A stretch of DNA of 64,000 bases from Rhodopseudomonas palustris (GCA_016215605.1 JACRJB010000068.1:1-64000), one strand, 5' to 3'; counted from the stretch's first letter, positions 22,401-33,199 are shown. The notes: generated from the letters alone by a model not told the origin. Numbers and translations are program-made.

Positions 22401-24041
22401 TCAAGATCGGCCTTCGGCCTGGACCCCGATCCGCTTGCTGATCGCGGCGAGTTCGTCTTCGTCCCAGATCCCGATCAGTACGCCGTTCTTCACCTGCAGC
22501 TGATTGTCCGCATAGGCCGCGATCCTGGCTTTGCTGGTGGTGATGTGATTGTTCGGGTGCAGAGCCCACTCGAACAATTCGCGTTGCAGCCGCGCGACGA
22601 TGTCGACGCAGGACGGGTCTGTGCCGCGATCGACCAGTTCGTCGGGATCGGTGCCGAGATCGTACAGCATCGGCCGGAAGCCGGAGGCGTGCACCAGTTT
22701 CCAGCGGCCGTCGAACACCATGAACAGCCGGCACTGCTCGATCGGCTGATCGAGCATCAGCCGCACGTCCTGCATCGAATAGTCGTACTCCGAAAACGCG
22801 ACCTTGCGCCATTTGTCCGGCGTGCGGCCGTGCAGCAGCGGCATCAGCGAACGGCCTTCGAGAATGTGGCCGGGCGGCTCGCCGCCGAAATACGACACGA
22901 AGGTCGGCGCCAGATCGATCGCCTCGACCAGGGCGTCGTTGACCGTACCGCGCGTCGCGTCCGCCTCGGGCGACGGATCGACCACGATCAGCGGGATCCT
23001 GGCGGAGGCGTCGTGGAACAGATCCTTCTCGCCCATCCAGTGATCGCCGAGGTAGTCGCCGTGATCGGAGGTGAACACGATCATGGTGCTGTCGAGCAGC
23101 TTCTGCTCGTCGAGGAAACGTATCAGCACGCCGAGCTGATCGTCGATCTGCTTGATCAGTCCCATATAGGTGGGAATCACCTTCTCGCGGGCGCCGTCGC
23201 GCGCCATGTTGCGCGAGTAGCGCATGTTCATGTAGGCGGCGAACACCGGATGCGCCTCCTGCCGCTCCTGCTCGGAGCGCACCACGGGCAGAATGTCGGC
23301 GGGGCTGTACATCGAGGCGTAGGGCTCGGGCGCGATGTAGGGCCAGTGCGGCTTGATGTAGGACAGATGCAGGCACCACGGCCGCGGATCGTTCGCTGCC
23401 TCGGTGATGAAGTCCATCGCCCGCCGCGTCATGTAAGGTGTTTCTGAATGCTCGTCCGGCACCCGCGCGGCCTTGTCGGCATGCACCAGCAGCCAGCCGT
23501 TCTGCAACTCGCCGTCCTCGTCGGCGCCGGAATTGGCCCAGTGCTCCCACGGGTTCGCCGCTTCGTAGCCATGCTGGCGCAAGTAGGTGTCGTAGCGCGG
23601 TCGCGGCTTGCCGGTCGGATGCAGGCCGTCGTCGCGCTCGTAGGGCTCGAAGCCGCATTGTGAGACGTGCACGCCGATGATCGATTCCGGCGGGATGCCG
23701 AGCTGCTTCATGCCTTCGAGGTCGGGCGCCATGTGGGTCTTGCCGACCAGCACGTTGCGGACGCCGAGCCTGTTCAGATGATCGCCGAGCGTCGGTTCGC
23801 CGACGCGGAGCGGCCAGCCGTTCCAGTGCGAACCGTGCGAGCGCATGTAGCGGCCGGTGTAGAACGACATCCGCGACGGGCCGCAGATCGGCGACTGCAC
23901 ATAGGCGTTTGAAAACCGCACCCCGCGTGCCGCCAGCGCGTCGATATTCGGGGTCGTGAGTGTCGGGTGCCCGCTGCAACCGAGGTAATCATAGCGAAGC
24001 TGGTCGCACATGATCCAGATGACGTTCTTGGGGCGCTGCAT
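22401..24041 (-). CDS. Sulfatase / phosphonate monoester hydrolase-like (alkaline phosphatase superfamily)
   Basis: A 546-residue sulfatase-fold hydrolase. VIWIMCDQLRYDYLG carries the metal-binding Asp, and CGPSRMSFYTG is the sulfatase motif whose Cys would become formylglycine (CxPSR). MIVFTSDHGDYLGDH supplies further metal ligands. It may hydrolyse sulfate esters or phosphonate monoesters; the length (about 540) and CGPSR variant leave both open. The start MQRPKNVIW is used rather than an ATG 32 codons upstream. No signal peptide is seen, so it is likely cytoplasmic. It is next to obgE on the same strand. Confidence 0.85.
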   Translation of the reverse strand: MQRPKNVIWIMCDQLRYDYLGCSGHPTLTTPNIDALAARGVRFSNAYVQSPICGPSRMSFYTGRYMRSHGSHWNGWPLRVGEPTLGDHLNRLGVRNVLVGKTHMAPDLEGMKQLGIPPESIIGVHVSQCGFEPYERDDGLHPTGKPRPRYDTYLRQHGYEAANPWEHWANSGADEDGELQNGWLLVHADKAARVPDEHSETPYMTRRAMDFITEAANDPRPWCLHLSYIKPHWPYIAPEPYASMYSPADILPVVRSEQERQEAHPVFAAYMNMRYSRNMARDGAREKVIPTYMGLIKQIDDQLGVLIRFLDEQKLLDSTMIVFTSDHGDYLGDHWMGEKDLFHDASARIPLIVVDPSPEADATRGTVNDALVEAIDLAPTFVSYFGGEPPGHILEGRSLMPLLHGRTPDKWRKVAFSEYDYSMQDVRLMLDQPIEQCRLFMVFDGRWKLVHASGFRPMLYDLGTDPDELVDRGTDPSCVDIVARLQRELFEWALHPNNHITTSKARIAAYADNQLQVKNGVLIGIWDEDELAAISKRIGVQAEGRS

Positions 24042-24155
24042 GGCGGGCGTTTCTTGATTGGTCGCGGGAGCGCGATGCTGCGACATCGTTCCGGCGAAGA
24101 CAAGCGCCCGCCGCGGGCGGCGGCAGATCCCGTTCACGACCCGAGAAGCGGTTCC

Positions 24156-25220
<1,065 letters not shown>

Positions 25221-25395
25221 CTATCCGTATCGTACGGGGAGGGGGCGCGGCAACAATTCGATCGCCCCGGACCGGCGCCGCTTTGGCGTGCGGCGATTTG
25301 CGTGGTCATTGCCGGCAGGCGGCCTTGCACCGCCGCGAGCCGCCGGGCCATAAGCGGCCTCGCCGCCGTCCGGTTCGCAAGGGTGCCTGAGAGAT

Positions 25396-26310
25396 ATGGG
25401 GCTGTTTCGCAAAATCTCCACAGGCCCCGATGACCATGGCGCCCACAGCGCGGGCATCGTGCTGATGCTACTGGCAATGCTGGCGTTTTCGTTCGGCGAC
25501 GCGCTCGGCAAGAAGGTCGTGGCGACCTATCCGGTCGGCGAATTGCTGCTGCTGCGCGCCATCGCGGGACTGATCGTGTTGGCCCCGCTGATCTGGCGGC
25601 AGCGCGCGGCCTTCCGGCGACTGGAGCGGCCGGGTCTGCAATTGCTGCGGACCGTGATCGCGGCCTGCGAGGTCGCGGCGTTCTTCATCGCGACGATCTA
25701 TTTGCCGCTCGCCGACGTGATCACCTTCTATCTGGCGTCCGCGCTGTTCGTCTCGGTCGGGGCGGCGGTGTTTCTCGGCGAGCGGATCGACCGTGTCCGA
25801 GCCGTTGTCATCGTGATCGGCTTCGGCGGCGTGCTGATCGCGCTGCAGCCGTCGCCGCAGACCATGACCTGGCCGGCGCTGATCGCCATCCTGGCCAGCG
25901 TGTTGTTCGCCGCCCTGTTGCTGATCACGCGCTTCCTGCGCCAGACGCCCGCGATGGTGCTCGCCTCGCAGCAATTCGTCGGCACGGCGCTGCTCGGTGC
26001 GGCGCTGATGGCGCCGTCCGGATGGATGACACCGGCGCCGGTGGATTGGCTTTGGTTCGGACTGGCGGGGATGGTTTCGGCGGTCGCACTGCTGTGCGTC
26101 AATCGTTCGCTCGGGCTGGCGCCGGCGAGCGTTGTGGTGCCGTATCAGTACACGATGATCATCTTCGCCGCGGCGTTCGGCTGGCTGGTGTTCGGCGACG
26201 TGCCGACGCTGCCGACAGTGGTCGGCGGTGCGGTGATCATCGGCGCGGGGCTGTATCTCGCGTTGCGCGATCGCAACGCGGCGGCTCAAATCTCGCCCGC
26301 GAACGAGTGA
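25396..26310 (+). CDS. DMT-superfamily transporter (EamA type)
   Basis: A 304-residue membrane protein with about ten hydrophobic segments in two EamA repeats. The first begins at LMLLAMLAFSFGDALGKKVV and the second near WPALIAILASVLFAALLLIT. YLPLADVITFYLASALFV and a C-terminal PYQYTMIIFAAAFGWLVFGD repeat the same element. Such proteins export amino acids or metabolites. It is divergent from obgE (about 180 bases apart). The N-terminal 18 residues before the first membrane helix are polar, so a later start is possible. Confidence 0.87.
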   Translation: MGLFRKISTGPDDHGAHSAGIVLMLLAMLAFSFGDALGKKVVATYPVGELLLLRAIAGLIVLAPLIWRQRAAFRRLERPGLQLLRTVIAACEVAAFFIATIYLPLADVITFYLASALFVSVGAAVFLGERIDRVRAVVIVIGFGGVLIALQPSPQTMTWPALIAILASVLFAALLLITRFLRQTPAMVLASQQFVGTALLGAALMAPSGWMTPAPVDWLWFGLAGMVSAVALLCVNRSLGLAPASVVVPYQYTMIIFAAAFGWLVFGDVPTLPTVVGGAVIIGAGLYLALRDRNAAAQISPANE

Positions 26311-26316
26311 CGCCGG

Positions 26317-26490
26317 CTATTCACCGAGCGCCAATTTGAGGCCGGTGAACCGGGCGGTGAGGTCGCGGGCGCGCTCGCGCCGCTCCTCGGCGAGCAGCCG
26401 GCGTTCCAGCGCCTCGAACGCCTCGAGGTCGTGGTGAAATTGATCCTGGACGGTCGCGGCGGCGGCGTTCAGTTCGGCCTGGTCGGACAT
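26317..26490 (-). CDS. Small hypothetical protein, paralogue of 26640-26828
   Basis: A 57-residue, highly charged helical protein (MSDQAELN, then EALERRLLAEERRERARDL and a C-terminal LTARFTGLKLALGE). It has no membrane segment or Cys. A CAAGAGGTCACC stretch before the ATG on the minus strand gives a good GAGG ribosome binding site. Its last 24 residues resemble those of the protein at 26640-26828 (R-E-R-x3-L-x2-RF-x2-L-x4-G). The function is unknown. The two may be a local duplication of a regulatory or chaperone-like peptide. Confidence 0.72.
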   Translation of the reverse strand: MSDQAELNAAAATVQDQFHHDLEAFEALERRLLAEERRERARDLTARFTGLKLALGE

Positions 26491-26639
26491 GGTGACCTCT
26501 TGTTCGGATCCGAAACGATGTTCGGGCGGCGCATCCTCGTCGCGAACTGATTAAGGCCCGGTACTCCGGCGATCTGACGCCGGAGAGAAACTGGTTCGTG
26601 TCGTTAAACGTCTACGAACGCGCGGGCCCGCCGGAAAGA

Positions 26640-26828
26640 TCAGATGCCGAACCGGCGGTCGAGATCGATGAAGCGGAAGCTTAACTGCTCGGTGCGTTCG
26701 CGCTGCTCGGCCGCGTGGATGGCGCGTTCGCACTTCTCGATCACGTCGGTGCCTTGCTCGATGGCTTCGGCGGTTTCGCGGGACAGGACGGCCTGGATGT
26801 AGCGGTGGGTCAGCATGTCGAACTCCAT
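26640..26828 (-). CDS. Small hypothetical protein, paralogue of 26317-26490
   Basis: A 62-residue acidic/basic helical protein (MEFDMLTHRYIQAVLSRETA... QRERTEQLSFRFIDLDRRFGI). A second start at 26816 would give 58 residues. It is not a known domain to me. The C-terminal pattern matches that of the neighbour at 26317-26490, and both are alone in the space between the DMT permease and the GNAT gene, transcribed the same way. Confidence 0.68.
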   Translation of the reverse strand: MEFDMLTHRYIQAVLSRETAEAIEQGTDVIEKCERAIHAAEQRERTEQLSFRFIDLDRRFGI

Positions 26829-26954
26829 GTTTGAGGAGCTCGTGCTAAGCGACTGCCGCAGTGCTGCGTACTCGGTAACGCCCGAGCGCCCGCCGCTCTG
26901 GTTAAGCGTTGCTGACGCAAACGGCGCAAATGCCACGAATGCCGTGCGAATCGA

Positions 26955-26979
26955 AACGGCCGGGACGAGCCCGGCCGTT
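26955..26979 (-). terminator. Possible terminator after the GNAT gene
   Basis: Arms AACGGCCGGG and CCCGGCCGTT make a 10-bp stem with a short loop. On the minus strand it is followed by only a short T run (TTTCG), so this is a weak terminator call. Confidence 0.5.
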
Positions 26980-27007
26980 GCTGGTCGATGGTTCATGGCC
27001 TGGTGCG

Positions 27008-27604
27008 TCAGCGGCTGCGCCGCGTCTTGCCCCAGCTCTTCAGCGACGACCACACCCCGCGCGTCAGGCGGAAGCAGTCGACCGGGGTCGACGAGCCGAT
27101 CGCCTCCATCCGATGCAGTTCGACGCCGGTCCATTGGAAGCCGCATTTTTCCAGAACGTTGCGCGACGCCGGATTGATCACGCGCGCAGCCGAAATCATC
27201 TGCTGGATGGCGTATTCCTCGAAGGTGAAGTCGATCACCGCCCGCGCCGCCTCGGTGGCATAGCCGTTGCCCCAATGCGCGACACCGAGCCAGTAGCCGA
27301 GCTCCGGCGCGGAGCGATCGCGCCAATCGACGCCGACCATGCCGACGGGCTCGAAATCCGCCTCGATCAGGAACACCGTCTCGTGGTCCTGCCCCAGCGA
27401 CGTGACGAAGCGCGCGGCGTCGTCGCGCGTATAGGGATGCGGCAGTCGGCGGGTCATCTCGGCGACCCGGCGATCATTGGCGAGGCGAGCAATGGCGTTT
27501 ACGTCCGCGAGAGCCGGCTTGCGCAGCGTCAGCCGCTCGGTCTCGAGGACGCAAGGTCTCGCTTCTCGCAACGAGGGCGTGGGGGTCGGGATTTCCTGCA
27601 ACAT
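27008..27604 (-). CDS. GNAT family N-acetyltransferase (RimJ/RimL-like)
   Basis: A 198-residue acetyltransferase. LETERLTLRKPALADVNAIA opens the GNAT fold, and GMVGVDWRDRSAPELGYWLG is followed by HWGNGYATEAARAVIDF, the acetyl-CoA binding motif (x-G-x-G-x-A). NPASRNVLEKCGFQ is the late GNAT motif. The RimJ/RimL-type layout suggests N-terminal or small-molecule acetylation; the substrate is unknown. Its start may alternatively be 27622 (204 residues). It follows rpmA on the same strand with a terminator between. Confidence 0.87.
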   Translation of the reverse strand: MLQEIPTPTPSLREARPCVLETERLTLRKPALADVNAIARLANDRRVAEMTRRLPHPYTRDDAARFVTSLGQDHETVFLIEADFEPVGMVGVDWRDRSAPELGYWLGVAHWGNGYATEAARAVIDFTFEEYAIQQMISAARVINPASRNVLEKCGFQWTGVELHRMEAIGSSTPVDCFRLTRGVWSSLKSWGKTRRSR

Positions 27605-27643
27605 CGCGGGCTCCTGATGCATCAAACAAATTGGACGCAAACG

Positions 27644-27672
27644 AAAGGGGAGGTCGGTTGTCCCGCCTCCCC
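27644..27672 (-). terminator. Rho-independent terminator after rpmA
   Basis: GGGGAGG (27647-27653) pairs with CCTCCCC (27666-27672). Read on the minus strand the stem is followed by TTTCGTTT, about 60 bases after the rpmA stop. Confidence 0.6.
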
Positions 27673-27734
27673 TGGAGCCCTTTTTGTGCTCCGCCGGTTT
27701 GTCAGGACCCGGCGGACACTTGTTTGTCCACCGT

Positions 27735-28004
27735 CTATTCGGCCGCCTGCGCAATCGGAAGAACCGATACGAAGGTGCGGCCGTTGGCTTTGGCGCGGAA
27801 CTCGACGCGGCCTTCCACCTTGGCGAACAAGGTGTGATCGGTACCCATGCCGACGTTGAGGCCGGGGTGCCAGGTCGTGCCGCGCTGACGCGCGATGATG
27901 TTGCCGGGAATGACGTGCTCGCCGCCATAGGCCTTGATCCCGAGGCGCTTGCCCGCAGAATCACGCCCGTTACGCGATGAACCGCCCGCTTTTTTATGAG
28001 CCAT
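27735..28004 (-). CDS. rpmA: 50S ribosomal protein L27
   Basis: An 89-residue L27. The N-terminus [20 protein letters not shown], whose tail reaches the peptidyl transferase centre, and the [21 protein letters not shown] core are characteristic. It lies 80 bases downstream of rplU on the same strand, the usual rplU-rpmA pair. There is no N-terminal cleavage extension. Confidence 0.98.
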   Translation of the reverse strand: MAHKKAGGSSRNGRDSAGKRLGIKAYGGEHVIPGNIIARQRGTTWHPGLNVGMGTDHTLFAKVEGRVEFRAKANGRTFVSVLPIAQAAE

Positions 28005-28084
28005 GGCTCGTCTCCAAAATCCGAGTGATCTCTATACAGATTCCCGCCTGGGAATCATCTCACTTTTTGTCTCGCCGGCGCAGC

Positions 28085-28477
28085 TTACTCGGCGGCTTCC
28101 GCCGGAGCCGCTTCGGCCTTGACGCGCTTCGGCCGGGGGCCGACCGTGGGCTTCTTGCCGTCGGCCAGGATCTCGGTGATGCGAAGCACCGTGATCTCGT
28201 CGCGGTAGCCGCGCTTGCGCTTCGAATTCTTGCGACGACGCTTCTTGAAGGAGATCACCTTCGGGCCGCGCTTGTGGTCCAGCACTTCGGCCGCGACGCT
28301 GGCACCGGCCACCGTGGGCAGGCCGAGCAGCGGCGTATCGCCACCGAGCACCAGCACTTCGCCAAGCTGCACGATCGTGCCGACTTCGCCTTCGATCTTG
28401 CCTACTTCGAGCACATCTTCCGGAACGACACGGTACTGCCGGCCGCCGGTTTTGATGACTGCGAACATCGTTTTCAT
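28085..28477 (-). CDS. rplU: 50S ribosomal protein L21
   Basis: A 130-residue L21. MFAVIKTGGRQYRVVPEDVL begins the family sequence, preceded by three extra residues if the ATG at 28477 is used; the alternative is 28468. The KVISFKKRRRKNSKRKRGYR region is the rRNA-binding basic loop. The Ala/Glu-rich tail (KRVKAEAAPAEAAE) is typical of alphaproteobacteria. A promoter about 175 bases upstream gives a long leader. Confidence 0.97.
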   Translation of the reverse strand: MKTMFAVIKTGGRQYRVVPEDVLEVGKIEGEVGTIVQLGEVLVLGGDTPLLGLPTVAGASVAAEVLDHKRGPKVISFKKRRRKNSKRKRGYRDEITVLRITEILADGKKPTVGPRPKRVKAEAAPAEAAE

Positions 28478-28801
28478 CCTTCGTGTTCGATCCCAGCCTC
28501 GGCGTGAACCGGGCCGGCTTCTTGTTCAGTCGTTGCGGGTTGCGACCTGATGGCCGCTGGATCAATGCGAACCGCTTCGCCCTCTGCGGGGCTTCGGCAT
28601 GGCGCGCACAAAGCAATTCGGCGCGGGACCTGCCCACGCCGGGTGCGGGACTTATAGCCGCAGCTCGCCTCAAGTCAAGGCGGACGGGGCAAAAACCCGA
28701 GTCGCAGCAAGGGGAAGCGGGCTGCCGAGATGTCGCAGCGCGTTGCAACCAACGGGTTCCCGGATCGTTGTCAGGCGGTTTTCACACCGGGGAAATGACC
28801 G
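28478..28801. other. 324-base rplU/ROK intergenic region
   Basis: There is no convincing gene here. It holds the minus-strand promoter at 28651-28678 and the long 5' leader of rplU. The plus-strand end carries the untranslated start of the ROK-like gene, where GGGGAAATGACCGATG precedes the ATG at 28802. Confidence 0.6.
28651..28678 (-). promoter_or_regulatory. Sigma-70-type promoter for rplU-rpmA
   Basis: On the minus strand TTGACT (28678-28673) is followed after 16 bases by TATAAG (28656-28651). It lies about 175 bases upstream of the rplU start, so the mRNA would have a leader of roughly 165 bases. Confidence 0.65.
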
Positions 28802-29920
28802 ATGGCTGAGGATACACCGACCACCGCGACAGGAATCGCCGCTCACGGCTCCGAGCGACTGCCGTCGGTCGACGTCGATACCTATAATATCGAACTCAAG
28901 GATGATGACGGATTTCTCGGCGATCGCGCCAGCAAGGGCGCCTTCCAGCGAATCCTGGACGCCTCCCGCAAGCCGCTGCGCAAGAATGGCGACGATCCGC
29001 TGGGCAAAAAGGCGACCGAGGACATCTCCAAGAGCACCCTGGACGAGGTTCTGACCGGCGACGACGTCGCCGCGGCCGCTCTGGTGCATGGCGCCATCGA
29101 GGAGTTCGCCCAGGAACTGGCCTATGTCACCCGCCGCTTCCTCAAGACCAAGGCCTGGGCCGATACCGAGTGCATCGTGGTCGGCGGCGGCTTCCGGCAG
29201 AGCCGGGTGGGCGAGCTGGCGATCGCCCGCACCGACATTTTGCTGAAGTCCGAGGGGCTGAAGATCGATCTGGTGCCGATCCGGTTCGACCCGGACGAGG
29301 CCGGCCTGATCGGCTGCCTGCATCTGGCGCCGTCGTGGATCTTCGAAGGCCACGACAGCATTCTGGCGGTCGATATCGGCGGCTCCAACATCCGCTGCGG
29401 GGTGGTCGAGACCTGTTGGAAGAAAGCGCCGGACCTGTCGAAGGCGTCGGTCTGGAAGGTCGATCTGTGGCGGCACGCGGACGACGAGCCGACCCGCGAA
29501 GGCGCGGTGAAGCGGCTGACCAAGATGCTCAAAGACCTGATCGCGGACGCCGAGAAGGAGGGCTTCAAGCTCGCCCCGTTCATCGGGATTTCCTGTCCGG
29601 GCGTGATCAATGCCGACGGCACGATCGAGAAAGGCGCCCAGAATCTGCCGGGCAATTGGGAAAGCAGCAGGTTTCACCTGCCACGCAGCCTGATCGAGGG
29701 CATCCCCACGATAGGCGACCACGATACCGCGATCCTGATGCACAATGACGGCGTCGCCCAGGGTCTCAGCGAAGTGCCGTTCATGCAGGAGTTCGACCGG
29801 TGGGGCGTCCTGACCATCGGAACCGGCCTCGGCAACGCCCGCTTCACCAACCGCAAGCCGAAAGAGAAGGCGAAGAAAGACAAGGGCAAGGAAAAGGACC
29901 GCAAGGACAAGGACGACTGA
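28802..29920 (+). CDS. ROK-family (glucokinase/NagC-like) protein with long N-terminal extension
   Basis: A 372-residue protein. The first about 180 residues are a charged, mostly helical extension of unknown function. A ROK ATPase-fold domain follows, beginning at ILAVDIGGSNIRCGVVETCW and including GISCPGVINADGTIEKGAQN, IPTIGDHDTAILMHNDGVAQ and LTIGTGLGNARF. The Cys-rich zinc motif of classical ROK sugar kinases is not seen. The tail is a lysine/aspartate run (KEKAKKDKGKEKDRKDKDD). The most likely role is a sugar kinase-like protein or sensor; the substrate is unknown. It stands alone between rplU and a tRNA. Confidence 0.72.
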   Translation: MAEDTPTTATGIAAHGSERLPSVDVDTYNIELKDDDGFLGDRASKGAFQRILDASRKPLRKNGDDPLGKKATEDISKSTLDEVLTGDDVAAAALVHGAIEEFAQELAYVTRRFLKTKAWADTECIVVGGGFRQSRVGELAIARTDILLKSEGLKIDLVPIRFDPDEAGLIGCLHLAPSWIFEGHDSILAVDIGGSNIRCGVVETCWKKAPDLSKASVWKVDLWRHADDEPTREGAVKRLTKMLKDLIADAEKEGFKLAPFIGISCPGVINADGTIEKGAQNLPGNWESSRFHLPRSLIEGIPTIGDHDTAILMHNDGVAQGLSEVPFMQEFDRWGVLTIGTGLGNARFTNRKPKEKAKKDKGKEKDRKDKDD

Positions 29921-30249
29921 CGGGCGCCTCAGGCGTGTCTCCGGACGCCGGCATCGGGCCCTCATGCCGGCGCCAGCCGCTTTAGTGACGTCCATCTCTT
30001 GCCGGCGACGGGATGTGGTCGGGGGCGATGGAACGGCCGGATCAGCGCAGGTCCAGCTTTCGGGGCAGAGGTGGTTTCCACGCTCCGGAACCGAATGGTC
30101 TGCTGGGCCAGCACCCTGTCCAACGCCATCCGCCGCACGGGACGACAGTTTTGCGGCGAAGTCACCATCGCCCATCTTGTTAATCCCGCGCGGCTCCCTT
30201 ATGAACAGCGCCGACCACAACGGGCCGCAAGGCCCGGTACCGGCACCGC
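29921..30249. other. 329-base intergenic region before tRNA-Ser
   Basis: No supportable gene is visible. A small hairpin (GCCGGCAT / ATGCCGGC, about 29948-29973) follows the ROK gene but has no T run. Confidence 0.5.
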
Positions 30250-30339
30250 GGAGAGGTGGCAGAGTGGTTGATTGTACCGCACTCGAAATGCGGCATAGGT
30301 GCAAGCCTATCGGGGGTTCGAATCCCCCCCTCTCCGCCA
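30250..30339 (+). tRNA. tRNA-Ser (anticodon CGA)
   Basis: A 90-base type II tRNA. The acceptor arms GGAGAGG (30250-30256) and CCTCTCC (30329-30335) pair fully, followed by discriminator G and an encoded CCA. The anticodon stem CCGCA/TGCGG (30277-30281 with 30289-30293) encloses the loop CTCGAAA with anticodon CGA at 30284-30286. A long variable arm and the TTCGAAT T-loop are present. It reads UCG codons. Confidence 0.95.
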
Positions 30340-30579
30340 CGCCTCCGATCCGAGCCCCCGATTCGCGCTCCCGCATCGTCGAGGGATTTGGCGCTTCGCT
30401 CGGGTTAAGTACGCTGCGGGCGAAGCCCTTTCCCGCATCTATCTGATGCCATCCATTTTGTGCGGCTGCCGGCTGGCGCGTTTTGCCATTCAGATGGCGC
30501 GAATTGTCAGGATCGGCCTGCGGCAGTCCCGTTAGGCTCCCCGCATCGGCGACAAGACCGGTGACAAGGGAGTGAGACA

Positions 30580-32388
30580 ATGAGCGAAGCAGCCGTGCTT
30601 CAACGCGCGCTCGACGATCTGGATATCGAGGCGCTCCGACGCAAATATCTCGACGAGCGCGCCAAGCGCCTGAATCCGAAGGGCAACAGCCAATATATCG
30701 AAGTCAAAGGCGAGTTCAGCCGCTTCATCGACGATCCCTATATCGAGGCGCCGCTCGTACGCGACGCGGTCGATGAGACGGTCTCGGCGCTGGTGATCGG
30801 CGGCGGCTTCGGCGGTCTGCTCGCCGCGGCCGAATTGCACAAGATCGGCGTGACCGACATCCGGATCGTCGAAAAGGCCGGCGACTTCGGCGGCACCTGG
30901 TACTGGAACCGCTATCCCGGCGCGCAGTGCGACATCGAATCGTACATCTACATGCCGCTGCTGGAAGAGACCGGCTACATCCCCACCGAGAAATACGCGC
31001 ACGCCGCGGAGCTGTTCGCGCATGCGCGGCGCATCGGCGAGCACTACGATCTCTATCCGCGCACATTATTCCAGACCCAGATCGTCGAACTGCGCTGGGA
31101 CGAAACCGATAGCTGCTGGCTGGCCACCACGGATCGCGGCGACCGCATTCGCGCGCAATGGGTGCTGTCGGCGTCGGGGCCGCTCAATCGTCCCAAATTG
31201 CCCGGCATTCCCGGCATCGAGACGTTCAAGGGACATACGTTCCATACCAGTCGCTGGGACTATGACTACACCGGCGGCGACAGCCGCGGCGGCATGACCA
31301 AACTGGCCGACAAGCGCGTCGCGATCATCGGCACGGGCGCGACCGCCATCCAATGCGTCCCTTACACGGCCCGCGATGCCCGACATCTCTACGTCGTCCA
31401 GCGCACGCCTTCGACCGTTGATTTGCGCGGCAATCGTCCGACCGATTTCGATTGGATCAAGACGCTGCAGCCCGGCTGGCAGCGCGAGCGGATGGACAAC
31501 TTCAACATCTTCGTGTCCGGCATGGTGGCGCCGGTCGACATGGTCCAGGACGGATGGACCGATCTGTTCCGCGATCTGGTCACGTCGTGGATGCCCGAAG
31601 ACCCCCGCGCCGTCCCGCCGGAAGAAATGGCGCGGCTGACCGAGATCGCCGACTTCCGCAAGGGCAACAAGATCCGGGCTCGGATCGATGCGGTCGTCAA
31701 GGACAAGGCGACGGCCGAAGGACTGAAGCCGTGGTACGGCATGCTGTGCAAACGCCCGACCTTCAACGACGACTATCTGGAGGCGTTCAACAGGCCGAAC
31801 GTGACGCTGATCGACACGCAAGGCCGCAGTCTAGACCGCATCACCGAGACGGGCATCGTGTTCGACGGCGTCGAATATCCGGTCGACTGCATCATCTTCG
31901 CGACCGGCTTCGAGTCCGGCACGAACTACACGCGCCGCGCGGCGATGGAAATCTACGGCCGAAACGGCAAGCGGCTGACCGATCAGTTCACGCCGAGGCC
32001 GCGAACCCTGCACGGCTTCTTCACCGACGGCTTTCCGAATTTCTTCATGCTGGGGCTGAGCCAGAACGCGTTCAAGCCGAACATCACCGATATGCTGGCC
32101 GAGCAGGCCGAGCATCTCTGCGCGCTGATCGCCGCGGCGAGGTCCGAAGGCAAGACTCGGATCGAGCCGAACAGCGAAGCGGTGGACGCGTGGATCGAGA
32201 CGATCCGCGAGAAATCCAAGGCGAGGCGCCAATTCCTCGCGACCTGTACGCCCGGCTATTACGGCGGTGAAGGCGATCTCGATCAGGGCTTGCTGATCGA
32301 GACCTATGCGGACGGCTCCATCGCGTTCTCGGAGCTTCTGCGGACTTGGCGCGCTGCCGGCGATCGCTCTGGCCTCGAGGTCCATTGA
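30580..32388 (+). CDS. Flavin-dependent Baeyer-Villiger monooxygenase
   Basis: A 602-residue FAD/NADPH enzyme. Two Rossmann motifs are visible, GGGFGG in LVIGGGFGGLLAAAELHKIG and GTGATA in VAIIGTGATAIQCVPYTA. Between them is the Baeyer-Villiger fingerprint FKGHTFHTSRWDY (F-x-G-x3-H-x3-W-D/P). WYWNRYPGAQCDIESYIY is also family typical. Such enzymes insert oxygen next to a ketone to give an ester or lactone. It begins the catabolic cluster, one base before the SDR start, after a gap of 240 bases from the tRNA. Confidence 0.9.
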   Translation: MSEAAVLQRALDDLDIEALRRKYLDERAKRLNPKGNSQYIEVKGEFSRFIDDPYIEAPLVRDAVDETVSALVIGGGFGGLLAAAELHKIGVTDIRIVEKAGDFGGTWYWNRYPGAQCDIESYIYMPLLEETGYIPTEKYAHAAELFAHARRIGEHYDLYPRTLFQTQIVELRWDETDSCWLATTDRGDRIRAQWVLSASGPLNRPKLPGIPGIETFKGHTFHTSRWDYDYTGGDSRGGMTKLADKRVAIIGTGATAIQCVPYTARDARHLYVVQRTPSTVDLRGNRPTDFDWIKTLQPGWQRERMDNFNIFVSGMVAPVDMVQDGWTDLFRDLVTSWMPEDPRAVPPEEMARLTEIADFRKGNKIRARIDAVVKDKATAEGLKPWYGMLCKRPTFNDDYLEAFNRPNVTLIDTQGRSLDRITETGIVFDGVEYPVDCIIFATGFESGTNYTRRAAMEIYGRNGKRLTDQFTPRPRTLHGFFTDGFPNFFMLGLSQNAFKPNITDMLAEQAEHLCALIAAARSEGKTRIEPNSEAVDAWIETIREKSKARRQFLATCTPGYYGGEGDLDQGLLIETYADGSIAFSELLRTWRAAGDRSGLEVH

Positions 32389-32389
32389 G

Positions 32390-33166
<777 letters not shown>

Positions 33167-33199
33167 TCGCGCGGTGCTCTGCTGACAGTGAAAAGCCCG

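Noticed and set aside
28670-30580. 636-codon minus-strand frame covering the ROK gene and tRNA-Ser
   Set aside because: It overlaps a real tRNA and a conserved gene; no domain is recognised in its translation.
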